NCBI GenBank assembly: GCA_003554665.1
Contig: PWGY01000008.1
Location: forward strand, 1-47,863
DNA: 47,863 nt
From: Bacteroidales bacterium
GTDB taxonomy: Bacteria; Bacteroidota; Bacteroidia; Bacteroidales; UBA7960
Reading direction: 5' to 3'
The notes beneath the pieces were generated by a model. It did not search any database and was not told the DNA's origin. It worked only from the letters and a program-made list of their open reading frames with translations. The position numbers were made by a program, and so were the translations under genes. Shown here piece after piece: positions 7,685-15,646 of this stretch. Within the stretch, counting starts at the first letter, position 1. Every line of letters begins with the position of its first letter.

Positions 7685-8443
7685 ATGCAAGCCATTGGTA
7701 TCATCCCGGCACGTTATGCTTCTTCCCGTTTCCCGGGAAAGCCCCTGATCAACATCAGCGGGCGATCCATGATACAACGGGTATATGAGCAGGCCCTGCA
7801 ATGCCCGGCATTGAAAGAAGTAGTGGTAGCCACTGACGATCAGAGGATCTTCGACCATGTATCGGTGTTTGGGAAAGCAGTAATGACAGGCACCGGTCAC
7901 CCCAGCGGAACGGACCGGTGCGAGGAAGCACTCAGGTTGCTCAACGATGCAGACAGCTACACCGAAAATGACATTGTGGTTAATATCCAGGGAGATGAGC
8001 CATTTATTGACCCGCAGCAGATTCAGCAACTGATCAGTGGTTTTTCCGATCCCGGCAGGCACATCGTTTCACTAAAAAAGGAAATCTGTTCCCAGACAGA
8101 TATCGAAAACCCCAATGTGGTAAAGGTAGTATGCGACCAGTCAGGTAACGCAATATATTTCAGTCGGTCGCCCATTCCATTCATTCGCAGCAAATCATTT
8201 GAGTCGGTGCCGCAAAACACATACTTTAAACATCTTGGGATGTATGGATACCGCATCCAAACACTTAAAGAAATTGTAACACTTCCACCAGGCAGGCTTG
8301 AGCAGCTTGAATCGCTGGAGCAACTGCGGTGGCTTGAGAACGGATATAAGATCTTTATGCAGACAACCAGACTGGAAAACATATCGATCGACACCCCCGA
8401 AGACCTGAAAAAAATTCCGGCAAATCCTGATAAAACAGCATAA
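7685..8443 (+). CDS. kdsB: 3-deoxy-manno-octulosonate cytidylyltransferase (CMP-Kdo synthetase)
   Basis: A 252-residue protein. It activates Kdo with CTP to CMP-Kdo for lipid A-core assembly in the cytoplasm. The N-terminus IGIIPARYASSRFPGKPL (residues 4-21) is the family nucleotide-binding signature. ATDDQRI, GTDRCEEA and NIQGDEPFI follow in the expected order, the last contributing the metal-binding Asp. Length is standard. It indicates that the organism makes Kdo-containing lipopolysaccharide or lipooligosaccharide. Start ATG 7685. Confidence 0.95.
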   Translation: MQAIGIIPARYASSRFPGKPLINISGRSMIQRVYEQALQCPALKEVVVATDDQRIFDHVSVFGKAVMTGTGHPSGTDRCEEALRLLNDADSYTENDIVVNIQGDEPFIDPQQIQQLISGFSDPGRHIVSLKKEICSQTDIENPNVVKVVCDQSGNAIYFSRSPIPFIRSKSFESVPQNTYFKHLGMYGYRIQTLKEIVTLPPGRLEQLESLEQLRWLENGYKIFMQTTRLENISIDTPEDLKKIPANPDKTA

Positions 8444-8554
8444 CAGAAAGACATAAGCAAAGAAACAAAGGCTATGTGGCGTTTTTTTTCTTAATTTAGC
8501 TTTCTGCATAATACATTGAAATCACTAAACAGCCGGGTACAAAACAACAATAAC

Positions 8555-9790
8555 ATGAAGATCGGAAAATACATCAGCGAGTTACTCTATTCCCACGAAA
8601 CAGTTATATTGCCGGGTTTTGGTTCCTTTTCCACCAGGTATGTCCCGGCAAAGTTTGTTTCAGAAAAGAACATTGTGGAAGCCCCCGCAAAAGTGGTCGA
8701 TTTCAGCCCCGAGCCAAAAGAGGGCTTCACCCCGCTGACCGCTTTGATTGCCGAACGGGAAGGAATGACAGAAGATGCGGTCAATGATTTTTTCAGGAAG
8801 CTGGCCCCTGAGATCAACCAGTCACTCCAGGAAGGCCAAAAAGTACAGCTTGAAAAAATCGGGCTGTTTCAAATGGACGAAAAAGGGGAGATCCAATTTA
8901 GCCACGACAAAAGTGTAAATTACCTGAATGAAGATACCGGTGTGAGCCACATCAAAGCCCCCGCCTTTTCACCCCCTGAAGCCCCCCCCGCAGAAAAAGA
9001 TCAGCCCGCTGATGGGGATGCCGGCGCAACCGATGATAAGCCTGCCGATGAAACTGCAGACAAAACTGCTGACCAACCTGCTGACCAACCTGCCGGCGAA
9101 CCTGCCGGTGAACATGCTGACCACCCTGCCGATGAAAGTGCCGGCAGCACTCCGGACAAAGCTGAAGGCGAATCTGCCGGGGAACAAACAGAGAAGGCCG
9201 CTGATACGGCTGCCAGCGCAACCGATAATAAACCTGCAGGAGAAAAGGCAGGTGAACCCACTCCCCCGCCGCAGACAGCAAATGAACCAAAGGATGATGC
9301 GAAAAGATCCGGAGGTTTTCAGTGGTTGTTTTACATAGGCATTCCGCTCCTTGTGATTCTGCTTATCCTTTTACTGAGATTTGACTATTTCTTTGGCGGC
9401 GAAGGCGTTTTCCGTACACAGGAAACTGTTGAGCAGATTGAACCGGTGCCTTCCGAGCCGGCCGATCCCCCGGCAACCGACGAACCCGAAGAAGAAATTG
9501 CAGAACCCGAACCGGCTCCGACCGATCCTGACATTGAACCCCCGGCCCCGGAAGCCGGTCGCCCGGTTTATTATATCGTGGTCGGCAGTTTCCGCAACGA
9601 AAGCGAGGCACACAAACTTGCCCGGCAACTTCGTGCTGAGGGTGCCAACCTGGCCAGTGTGTTCATGCAGACACCGGCCGAGTACCACAGGGTATGTTAC
9701 GGATATTACTACGACCTTGACGAAGCAAAGGATCAAAAAGCCACCCTGGATGGTGAGCTCAGGGATAAAGCCTGGATTTTGCACCGATAA
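8555..9790 (+). CDS. HU-CCDC81 and SPOR domain protein
   Basis: A 411-residue protein. Residues 1 to about 130 match the CCDC81-like HU domain found in Bacteroidota (KIGKYISELLYSHETVILPG; later LEKIGLFQMDEKGEI). A low-complexity linker rich in Ala, Asp, Glu and Pro (about residues 140-250) has degenerate DQPADQPAGEPAGEP-type repeats. One transmembrane helix at about 253-277 (LFYIGIPLLVILLILLL) is followed by a second Pro/Glu-rich linker and a C-terminal SPOR domain (about 336-411, YYIVVGSFRNESEA). SPOR domains bind denuded glycan strands of septal peptidoglycan, so the protein may link a cytoplasmic HU-like part to the cell wall. ATG 8555 is preferred to the upstream TTG at 8516 because the domain begins right there. 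Confidence 0.88.
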   Translation: MKIGKYISELLYSHETVILPGFGSFSTRYVPAKFVSEKNIVEAPAKVVDFSPEPKEGFTPLTALIAEREGMTEDAVNDFFRKLAPEINQSLQEGQKVQLEKIGLFQMDEKGEIQFSHDKSVNYLNEDTGVSHIKAPAFSPPEAPPAEKDQPADGDAGATDDKPADETADKTADQPADQPAGEPAGEHADHPADESAGSTPDKAEGESAGEQTEKAADTAASATDNKPAGEKAGEPTPPPQTANEPKDDAKRSGGFQWLFYIGIPLLVILLILLLRFDYFFGGEGVFRTQETVEQIEPVPSEPADPPATDEPEEEIAEPEPAPTDPDIEPPAPEAGRPVYYIVVGSFRNESEAHKLARQLRAEGANLASVFMQTPAEYHRVCYGYYYDLDEAKDQKATLDGELRDKAWILHR

Positions 9791-9872
9791 TGCCTGCATC
9801 TTCACCGATATTGCCTGAATTTTTACCGATAAAGTCCGGCTCACAACGAAAAAACCCGGACTTTCACCGATA
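9782..9872 (+). repeat. Four CACCGATA-containing direct repeats (21-bp period) with a hairpin
   Basis: CACCGATA or TACCGATA occurs at 9782, 9803 and 9824 (exactly 21 bp apart) and again at 9865. The first copy includes the stop-proximal codons of the SPOR gene. Between copies three and four lies a 9-bp inverted repeat (AAAGTCCGG at 9831-9839, CCGGACTTT at 9856-9864). No T-run follows the hairpin, so it is not a classic intrinsic terminator. Role unknown. Confidence 0.6.
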
Positions 9873-9903
9873 ACCCATTGTTGACCCATACTTTCTGTTT
9901 GCT

Positions 9904-10590
9904 GTGGCAAAAAACAAGCTGAAAAAATTTGCTGAGATCAACAGCTTTTCCAATGTAATACAGCCTTCGGCCTATTATTCCATTTCCCGTTTCAGTTACA
10001 GGGGCAAATGGAAAGAACAGTTTTTCCGGAATCAAAACCCACTGATCCTTGAGATCGGTTGCGGAAAAGGGGAGTACTCTGTTGGTCTGGCAAGGGCCAT
10101 GCCTGATCATAACTTTATCGGCCTCGATATCAAAGGAGACCGCATCTGGAATGGAGCCAGGGAAGCACTTGACGATGGTTTATATAACGTGGGATTCCTT
10201 CGGGTACGTGCAGAAGCGATCAATGCTTTTTTTGGCGAAAATGAAGTAAGTGGGATCTGGCTTACTTTTCCTGACCCCCACCTGAGGCAGTCGCGTTCAG
10301 ACAAGCGTCTTACATCGCAGCGATTCCTTGAAAAATACCGCCGGTTACTTGCTCCCGGAAGCCCCATTCATCTGAAAACCGATAATGAATCACTCTTCAG
10401 ATACACCCTGGACGTAATCAGAGAAAACCAACACAGCCTGGTGGTCAAAACCGAAGACCTATACAATGATCATGCTATGCAGGATTCTTTCCTCAAAGAA
10501 ATCCAGACATATTATGAAAAAAAATTTCTGGCTGAGAATAAGCCCATTTTTTACCTGCAATTTGTGTTGAATGCCACAAAAGCAACATAA
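9904..10590 (+). CDS. trmB: tRNA (guanine-N7)-methyltransferase
   Basis: A 228-residue class I SAM-dependent methyltransferase that makes m7G46 in tRNA. The SAM-binding motif I LEIGCGKGEYS is at about residues 48-58; GLDIKGDRIWNGA follows; the TrmB signature FPDPHLRQSRSDKRL appears near residue 122. Length is normal. The start is GTG 9904, beginning AKNKLKKFAE. The 3' end overlaps the next gene by 20 nt, so the two are translationally linked. Confidence 0.92.
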   Translation: MAKNKLKKFAEINSFSNVIQPSAYYSISRFSYRGKWKEQFFRNQNPLILEIGCGKGEYSVGLARAMPDHNFIGLDIKGDRIWNGAREALDDGLYNVGFLRVRAEAINAFFGENEVSGIWLTFPDPHLRQSRSDKRLTSQRFLEKYRRLLAPGSPIHLKTDNESLFRYTLDVIRENQHSLVVKTEDLYNDHAMQDSFLKEIQTYYEKKFLAENKPIFYLQFVLNATKAT

Positions 10591-10924
10591 TTCATTGTCG
10601 TTTTTTGACAGGGTTTACAAAGTAGTCCGGGAGGTTCCCCGGGGGCGTGTAACAACATACGGAGCCATTGCGGCCTGCCTGGGAAACAGGGGCAGCAGTC
10701 GCATGGTAGGCTGGGCAATGAACCATTCACATGCATCTGACCCCTCCCTCCCGGCCCACCGCGTGGTAAACAGAAAGGGGATGCTGACCGGCAAACACCA
10801 TTTCGGGAACCCCAATTTAATGAAGCAATTGCTGGAAAATGAGGGAATAGAGATCAAAGATGACAGGGTACTCAATTTTGAGAATCATTTTTGGGATCCG
10901 GCATTTCACCTGGGAAGGAAGTGA
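10571..10924 (+). CDS. Alkyltransferase-like protein (MGMT-family DNA-binding domain, Cys replaced by Ala)
   Basis: A 117-residue protein consisting only of the C-terminal DNA-binding domain of O6-alkylguanine-DNA methyltransferases (PF01035). VPRGRVTTYGAIA (about residues 22-34) and MVGWAMNHSHASD match the family. The active-site motif, normally PCHRV, reads PAHRV, so the alkyl-accepting Cys is absent. Such ATL proteins bind alkylated guanines and flag them for nucleotide excision repair rather than repairing them directly. ATG 10571 lies inside the end of trmB. Confidence 0.85.
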   Translation: MPQKQHNSLSFFDRVYKVVREVPRGRVTTYGAIAACLGNRGSSRMVGWAMNHSHASDPSLPAHRVVNRKGMLTGKHHFGNPNLMKQLLENEGIEIKDDRVLNFENHFWDPAFHLGRK

Positions 10925-10980
10925 AAACAATTTCCCGTAAACAGTCGTTATGGTGCCAGCGTAAAGCAGCCCGGCGAACC

Positions 10981-11034
10981 TTCATGGGGGCGGCACCGGG
11001 CAACGGTGAAAGGACGCCATGGCTCGACCATGAA
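10981..11034 (+). other. Noncoding segment with competing inverted repeats
   Basis: In the gap between the alkyltransferase-like gene and the NifU-like gene, TTCATGG (10981-10987) pairs with CCATGAA (11028-11034), enclosing CACCG/CGGTG (10994-10998 / 11004-11008). The same right arm could instead pair locally with CATGG at 11018-11022. It lies upstream of the probable NifU promoter. Function unknown. Confidence 0.3.
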
Positions 11035-11075
11035 AGAGCAATATGGGGGCCACTACACACAAATCAAAAAAATCT

Positions 11076-11083
11076 TATCTTTG
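11076..11083 (+). promoter_or_regulatory. -7 box of the NifU-like gene promoter
   Basis: TATCTTTG, identical to the box at 332-339, lies 54 nt upstream of the ATG at 11138. The -33 TTTG is not evident in the CA-rich stretch before it. Confidence 0.45.
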
Positions 11084-11137
11084 TAGTGTTATTTAAACAA
11101 AAACCAAATTAAGATAACCTTTTAATTGCTCAGAAAT

Positions 11138-11383
11138 ATGTCACAAAACCTGGAATTAATCAAGAAAGTAGAAAACGTAATTGACCAGATACGCCCCTAC
11201 CTCGAAGCAGACGGAGGAAACATCCGCTTCGTCAGCCTGACGGAAGATAACGTGGTAAACGTTGAGCTGCTTGGTGCATGCGGTTCATGCCCCATGAGCC
11301 AGATGACATTGAAAAACGGCGTGGAACAGGCCATGAAAAAAGCCATTCCGGAAATCAAGGCAGTAGAGTCGATCAACAATTAA
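11138..11383 (+). CDS. NifU-like C-terminal domain Fe-S cluster carrier
   Basis: An 81-residue stand-alone NifU C-terminal domain (PF01106, NfuA-like). It carries IRPYLEADGGNIRFVSL and the CxxC motif CGSCPMS at about residues 48-54, whose two Cys ligate a [4Fe-4S] cluster at a dimer interface for delivery to apo-proteins. Start ATG 11138; an upstream TTG (11126) would add four residues. Its 3' end overlaps the convergent nadE by 11 nt, so neither gene has room for a separate terminator. Confidence 0.9.
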   Translation: MSQNLELIKKVENVIDQIRPYLEADGGNIRFVSLTEDNVVNVELLGACGSCPMSQMTLKNGVEQAMKKAIPEIKAVESINN

Positions 11384-13031
11384 GTATCGCGCCATACGAT
11401 CCTTCCAGCGGCATTTCACGCCCGACACCCAGGCATTTTGCGGATACCCTCATAACCGGCGGTGACTGGCGGCGTTTATGTTCGCTGCCTGTCACAAGTC
11501 GCAGCACTTTGCTTACCGTGGCATCATCATGCCCGGCCTCCACAATGGAAGCAGCATCCATGCCCTGCTCGATGAATTTGTATAGTATTTCATCAAGCAC
11601 CGCATAGTCCGGCAGGGAATCCGCGTCTTTCTGATCAGGCCGGAGTTCTGCCGAAGGTGCTTTTGTGATTGTATGATCAGGAATCACCTCCTGTTTACTG
11701 TTAATCAATGCTGCCATCCCGTATACCTCCGTCTTGTAAACATCCCCCAAAACCGAAAGCCCACCGCACATATCACCATACAAGGTGCCATAACCCACGG
11801 CTGCTTCACTTTTGTTGGAGGTATTCAGCAACAAATGGCCGAATTTATTGGAAAGCCCCATGAGCACAATGGCCCGGGCCCTTGCCTGGATATTTTCCTC
11901 TGCAATACCTGAATTTGTATGATCAAACAGGGGCTTCAGTGTTTTCTCCACGGCACTGACTGTTTCATTGATTGAAATCACATCGTATTTTACGCCAAGG
12001 TTTTGCGCCAGCGAAACGGCATCTTTCACCGAATGATCCGAGCTGTGAGGACCAGGCAACAACACTGCCCATACGTTTTCTTTACCCAAAGCCTGCTCGG
12101 CCAGCACCAGGCTTACTGCAGAATCGATGCCTCCCGACAGACCAAGTACGGCTTTTTTTAAGCCGGTTTTCCTGAAATAATCCTTTACTCCGAATACCAG
12201 TGCATCCATCATCAGCCGGTATTTCGATTCGTTTTCGGGGGCAGCAGGAATATGACTTACGTGCCCTTGCAAAACCTCGTCCAGGTCATACACACGCAAG
12301 TCTTCCCGGAACGAAGGCATAAGGTCAGTCAGTTCCCCCGCAGGATTACACACTGCACTGCCTCCCTCAAAAATCAGATCGGTCTGCCCACCCAGCAAAT
12401 TTGCATTGAACAAGGGCAGCTGGTATGTGCGGGCATTTTCCGAGAGCACCCTCAGGCGGCTCACCCCGTGGTTCCAGGCAAAGGGAGAAGCAGAAATATT
12501 GATGAGCAGGTCAGGCTTTTCCCTGATCAACTCATCCGGCGGATTCACAGCATACAGCCCCTGGTTGTGAAGGTTCCAGATATCTTCACAAATGGTAAGG
12601 CCGATCCTGCGGCCTTTAAAAGGAATGGTATGAAAAGCCGTCGCCGGCTCAAAGTACCGGTACTCGTTAAACACATCATAAGTTGGCATCAGGCCTTTAT
12701 GGTAACCGGCCTGAATCTCTCCATTCATCAGCAGGAAAGCTGTATTGCGCAAACGCTTGCCATTTGGTTGCAGACTGAGGGTCGGAGTGCCGACAATGGC
12801 TGCAATGCCCTGGCAGGCTGCTGCGATCTCATCAACGCACCGCAGGCACTCCCGTATGAATGCATCAGAAAAAAGCAAATCGCGTGCGGGATATCCGCAC
12901 ACCGACATCTCAGGAAACACAACAATATCTGCTCCTTGTTGTTTTGCATCCTGGATGGCCCTGATGGTCGCGGTTGTATTGTATTTAAAATTTCCTACAT
13001 GATAATTAAGCTGTGCCAGCGCAATACGCAT
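11373..13031 (-). CDS. nadE: Glutamine-dependent NAD+ synthetase
   Basis: A 552-residue two-domain enzyme that converts deamido-NAD to NAD using glutamine. The N-terminal nitrilase-type glutaminase domain shows its catalytic triad regions: Glu in FPEMSVCGYP, Lys in GYHKGLMPTY and Cys in LTICEDIWN. The C-terminal ATP-pyrophosphatase domain carries GLSGGIDSAVS. Length fits the glutamine-hydrolysing class. ATG 13031 gives RIALAQLNYHVGN, the usual family start; another ATG is two codons upstream. It converges on the NifU-like gene with an 11-nt overlap. Confidence 0.95.
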   Translation of the reverse strand: MRIALAQLNYHVGNFKYNTTATIRAIQDAKQQGADIVVFPEMSVCGYPARDLLFSDAFIRECLRCVDEIAAACQGIAAIVGTPTLSLQPNGKRLRNTAFLLMNGEIQAGYHKGLMPTYDVFNEYRYFEPATAFHTIPFKGRRIGLTICEDIWNLHNQGLYAVNPPDELIREKPDLLINISASPFAWNHGVSRLRVLSENARTYQLPLFNANLLGGQTDLIFEGGSAVCNPAGELTDLMPSFREDLRVYDLDEVLQGHVSHIPAAPENESKYRLMMDALVFGVKDYFRKTGLKKAVLGLSGGIDSAVSLVLAEQALGKENVWAVLLPGPHSSDHSVKDAVSLAQNLGVKYDVISINETVSAVEKTLKPLFDHTNSGIAEENIQARARAIVLMGLSNKFGHLLLNTSNKSEAAVGYGTLYGDMCGGLSVLGDVYKTEVYGMAALINSKQEVIPDHTITKAPSAELRPDQKDADSLPDYAVLDEILYKFIEQGMDAASIVEAGHDDATVSKVLRLVTGSEHKRRQSPPVMRVSAKCLGVGREMPLEGSYGAILNC

Positions 13032-13097
13032 AGTCATAATATTTTTTATGGCCGGGCCTCTCAAACCCCGGAGGGTTAATGCCTGCCGGTGTTTACC

Positions 13098-13778
13098 TTA
13101 AAACATCACACCCAATGTAACCTCGAGGTAATTCACCATTGAGCTGGGAGGAGCGCCCCCGGGAACAGGGCTATCCATTTTCAGGGCATTGGTAAACCCA
13201 TTGTTAAAAACCAGCCCCCCCATCAATGAGGTACGCCCACCAAGACTGTATTCCACACCGGCCCCGATGATCAGCGAAGCACGCATAAAAGTGATTTCAT
13301 CCGAAATATCTACGTCACGGGCAGATACCACGGTTCCGTCGGGCTGGGGAATGCGCTCATCGGCTTGCGCTTTTGTATTGAAGCCAACCCCAAGACCAAA
13401 CTGACCGTAATAAGTAATATAGCCGATCTCATCGGTCCGTAGCTTAATGGTGACCGGGACCTGAAGATAACGCAATGAATAATCCCGTCGCTTATCGGTA
13501 TCCAGCCCGTCCCGGATGTATCTGTATTTGAGCTTTCCGCCGGTATGCAGCAGATTGATCCCTGAAGAGATGGCATAACCTTCTGCAAACACATAATCTG
13601 CCACCAGCCCGTAAGACAAGCCAAATGTTACCCCATTTCTCTCAAAACCACGTGTTTCAGGACGATGCCAGGAAATATTCGGTGAACCCACCATGCCGAA
13701 TTTAAAGCCTGTATCACCGGCTGCTGCGAAAGGCATGGTCAGCAAAACCGCAGAAAGGAAGATCAGAAGCTTTTTCAT
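13098..13778 (-). CDS. PorT-family outer-membrane beta-barrel protein
   Basis: A 226-residue protein with a signal peptide (KKLLIFLSAVLLTMPFAAA) and a beta-barrel of the OMP_b-brl_2 / PorT type (PF13568). Typical elements are GLSYGLVADYVF, YLQVPVTIKLRT and YGQFGLGVGFNTKA, ending in a terminal strand NYLEVTLGVMF whose last residue is Phe, the outer-membrane assembly signal. The PorT name is a family label; a role in type IX secretion is not shown by the sequence. Located upstream of nadE on the same strand. Confidence 0.82.
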   Translation of the reverse strand: MKKLLIFLSAVLLTMPFAAAGDTGFKFGMVGSPNISWHRPETRGFERNGVTFGLSYGLVADYVFAEGYAISSGINLLHTGGKLKYRYIRDGLDTDKRRDYSLRYLQVPVTIKLRTDEIGYITYYGQFGLGVGFNTKAQADERIPQPDGTVVSARDVDISDEITFMRASLIIGAGVEYSLGGRTSLMGGLVFNNGFTNALKMDSPVPGGAPPSSMVNYLEVTLGVMF

Positions 13779-13829
13779 AAGATCAGTATCATTTTCAAAA
13801 ATTGTGCGAATATCTTTATTGCAATCTTA

Positions 13830-13837
13830 TAATTTTG
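13830..13837 (+). promoter_or_regulatory. Possible -7 box upstream of gldB
   Basis: TAATTTTG fits TAnnTTTG in the 187-bp divergent gap between the PorT-like gene and gldB. It lies about 130 nt before the ATG and lacks a clear -33 partner, so confidence is low. Confidence 0.25.
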
Positions 13838-13965
13838 CCATAAGCTTTACGTTTGCAATATTAAACATTTTTTTTACGCACAGACCGGGGTGCATATTGC
13901 CCGGGAATCAACCCGGAAACTTTCAGCCTTTATATCCCATATAAAATTAATCAATCCCTGTGAAA

Positions 13966-14991
13966 ATGATCAAACAAAGAATGGCAAGGATTTGTTCGTC
14001 ACTGGCTTTCTTAACAATTTGCCTGGCGATTGGCGGTTGCTCCGCCTGGGACCGCAAACCGTTTTATGAAGCAGACATATCTGATGTGGAGATTGACCCT
14101 GTAAGGGTAAGCCGCTATGATTCCGTACTCTTTGAACTAAACCCCTTTGACCTGCGCAAAGAGATTGAGCCTCATATTGAGGAGTTTTATTTTTTCCTGG
14201 GTGAGGGCATTGATGACCCGGCGGGAGTTGAGCAATTATATGATTACGTGACCGACCCCCTGATGAAGGAATTATATATTGATTCCAAAGAAGTATGGCC
14301 TGACCTGGATGAACTCGGAGAATCACTCACCCGCGCATTTCGGTTTTACCAATACCATTTCCCTGAAAGCAAAACACCCAGGGTTTATTCCTACATTTCA
14401 GGAATAGACCACCAAATGCCGGTCATACATGCTGAAGGACACCTCATTATTGCCCTGGACACTTACCTGGGCAGCGATTACCACTATTACGAAAAAATCG
14501 GCATACCACGGTACAAAAAAAGATGGATGAGACCTGAGCGTGTACCGGTTGATGTAATGGAGGTACTGGCCAGGGAAAAACTGGATATGATCTACCCCCA
14601 GCCGGAAACCATGCTGGAACATATGATCCATGAAGGCAAGCGACTTTTCTTTCTGGATTGTATGTTGCCCGGCACCCCCGATTCACTCAAGATAAAATAC
14701 ACCGATGCCAACCAGCAGTGGATGGAAAACAATAAGGGTCGTGCGTGGACGTATAAACTGGACAATGAACTGCTCTATTCCTCCGATTTTGCAGCCATTC
14801 AGAAATTTGTCAGGGAAGCTCCGTTTACCGCTCCCTTCTCACAGAATTCGGCACCGCGCACCGGCGTCTGGCTCGGATGGCAAATTGTCAGGGAGTATAT
14901 GCGCCGAAACCAGGAAGTAAGCCTTCAGGAACTGCTCCATGAAACCGATGCAAGAAAAATCCTGAATGAAGCCAGGTTCAGGCCGGGCTAA
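13966..14991 (+). CDS. gldB: GldB-family lipoprotein
   Basis: A 341-residue lipoprotein. The signal peptide ends in a lipobox, AIGGC, with Cys at about residue 25. Family features include RYDSVLFELNPFDLR, an internal DTYLGSDYHYYE segment, MLEHMIHEGKRLFFLDC near the middle, and the conserved C-terminal APRTGVWLGWQIVREYM. GldB was defined as a gliding-motility lipoprotein in Flavobacteriia, but homologs occur in non-gliding Bacteroidia, often near nadE as here. ATG 13966 is used; a GTG two codons upstream is also possible. The 3' end overlaps the convergent engB by 14 nt. Confidence 0.88.
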   Translation: MIKQRMARICSSLAFLTICLAIGGCSAWDRKPFYEADISDVEIDPVRVSRYDSVLFELNPFDLRKEIEPHIEEFYFFLGEGIDDPAGVEQLYDYVTDPLMKELYIDSKEVWPDLDELGESLTRAFRFYQYHFPESKTPRVYSYISGIDHQMPVIHAEGHLIIALDTYLGSDYHYYEKIGIPRYKKRWMRPERVPVDVMEVLAREKLDMIYPQPETMLEHMIHEGKRLFFLDCMLPGTPDSLKIKYTDANQQWMENNKGRAWTYKLDNELLYSSDFAAIQKFVREAPFTAPFSQNSAPRTGVWLGWQIVREYMRRNQEVSLQELLHETDARKILNEARFRPG

Positions 14992-15583
14992 AAAGTTTAT
15001 TGCTTTCTGCTACCAGCTCCAGTATCTCCTCACGACCCCGTCCTGTCTTACTGCTGCTGACAATGCATGGGGGCAAGGGCTCCCATTGCCTGGCAAGGGT
15101 TTTCATATATACATCGAAGTGCTTCTTCACCCTGGATTCCGACAACTTGTCTGCTTTTGTGAACACCAGGCAGAACGGGAGCTGATTCATTCCAAACCAT
15201 TCCAGAAAAGCGATATCGTTCTTCAGCGGTTCATGGCGGCTGTCAATCAGGATAAAAGAACAAAGAAGATTCTGCCGCTTCAGCAAATAAGTCTGGATAA
15301 CCCTTTCCCACTTTTTTTTAATCGCCACCGGCACTTTGGCAAAACCGTAACCGGGAAGGTCTGTCAGGTACCATGACCCATTAATCAGGAAATGATTGAT
15401 CAGTTGCGTTTTGCCTGGAGTAGCCGAAGTTTTGGCCAGCTTTCCGTGGCGGGTCAGCATATTGATCAGGGAAGATTTACCCACATTGGAACGACCCAAA
15501 AAAGCATACTCAGGCAAATCGCCCGGGGGGCAGTCTTTCCAGTTTGACGAACTTTTGATAAACTCAGCTGATTTAATTATCAT
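14978..15583 (-). CDS. engB: Ribosome biogenesis GTP-binding protein EngB (YihA/YsxC)
   Basis: A 201-residue TRAFAC-class GTPase needed for large ribosomal subunit assembly. The G motifs are in order: G1 GRSNVGKSS (residues about 30-38), G2 region SATPGKTQ, G3 DLPGYG, G4 TKAD, and a G5-like VSSSKTGRG. Length is typical. It converges on gldB with a 14-nt overlap and lies downstream of the glsA-glsB pair, separated from it by a terminator-like hairpin. Confidence 0.95.
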   Translation of the reverse strand: MIIKSAEFIKSSSNWKDCPPGDLPEYAFLGRSNVGKSSLINMLTRHGKLAKTSATPGKTQLINHFLINGSWYLTDLPGYGFAKVPVAIKKKWERVIQTYLLKRQNLLCSFILIDSRHEPLKNDIAFLEWFGMNQLPFCLVFTKADKLSESRVKKHFDVYMKTLARQWEPLPPCIVSSSKTGRGREEILELVAESNKLFSPA

Positions 15584-15600
15584 GGCTGCAACCCGTTACG

Positions 15601-15636
15601 AAAAAAGGGGGCCTGCACTGACCGGATCCGGCAGGC
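15601..15636 (-). terminator. Intrinsic terminator after glsB
   Basis: On the minus strand GCCTGC (15636-15631), a 14-nt loop containing the palindrome CCGGATCCGG, then GCAGGC (15616-15611), followed by CCCCTTTTTT (15610-15601). Stem plus T-run directly after the glsB stop fits a rho-independent terminator separating it from engB. Confidence 0.6.
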
Positions 15637-15646
15637 AGTAAAGTTT

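Noticed and set aside
8952..9290. Antisense ORFs (up to 112 codons) rich in Arg, Gln and Ser/Ala
   Set aside because: Reverse reading of the Ala/Asp/Pro repeat linker of the SPOR protein; low complexity keeps several frames open.
12252..13079. 275-codon + strand ORF antisense to nadE
   Set aside because: Shadow of the well-supported nadE; composition and start context do not suggest a gene.
13032..13097. CCGGG/CCCGG hairpin between the PorT-like gene and nadE as a terminator
   Set aside because: On the minus strand the stem is followed by CCATAAAAAA, not a T-run.
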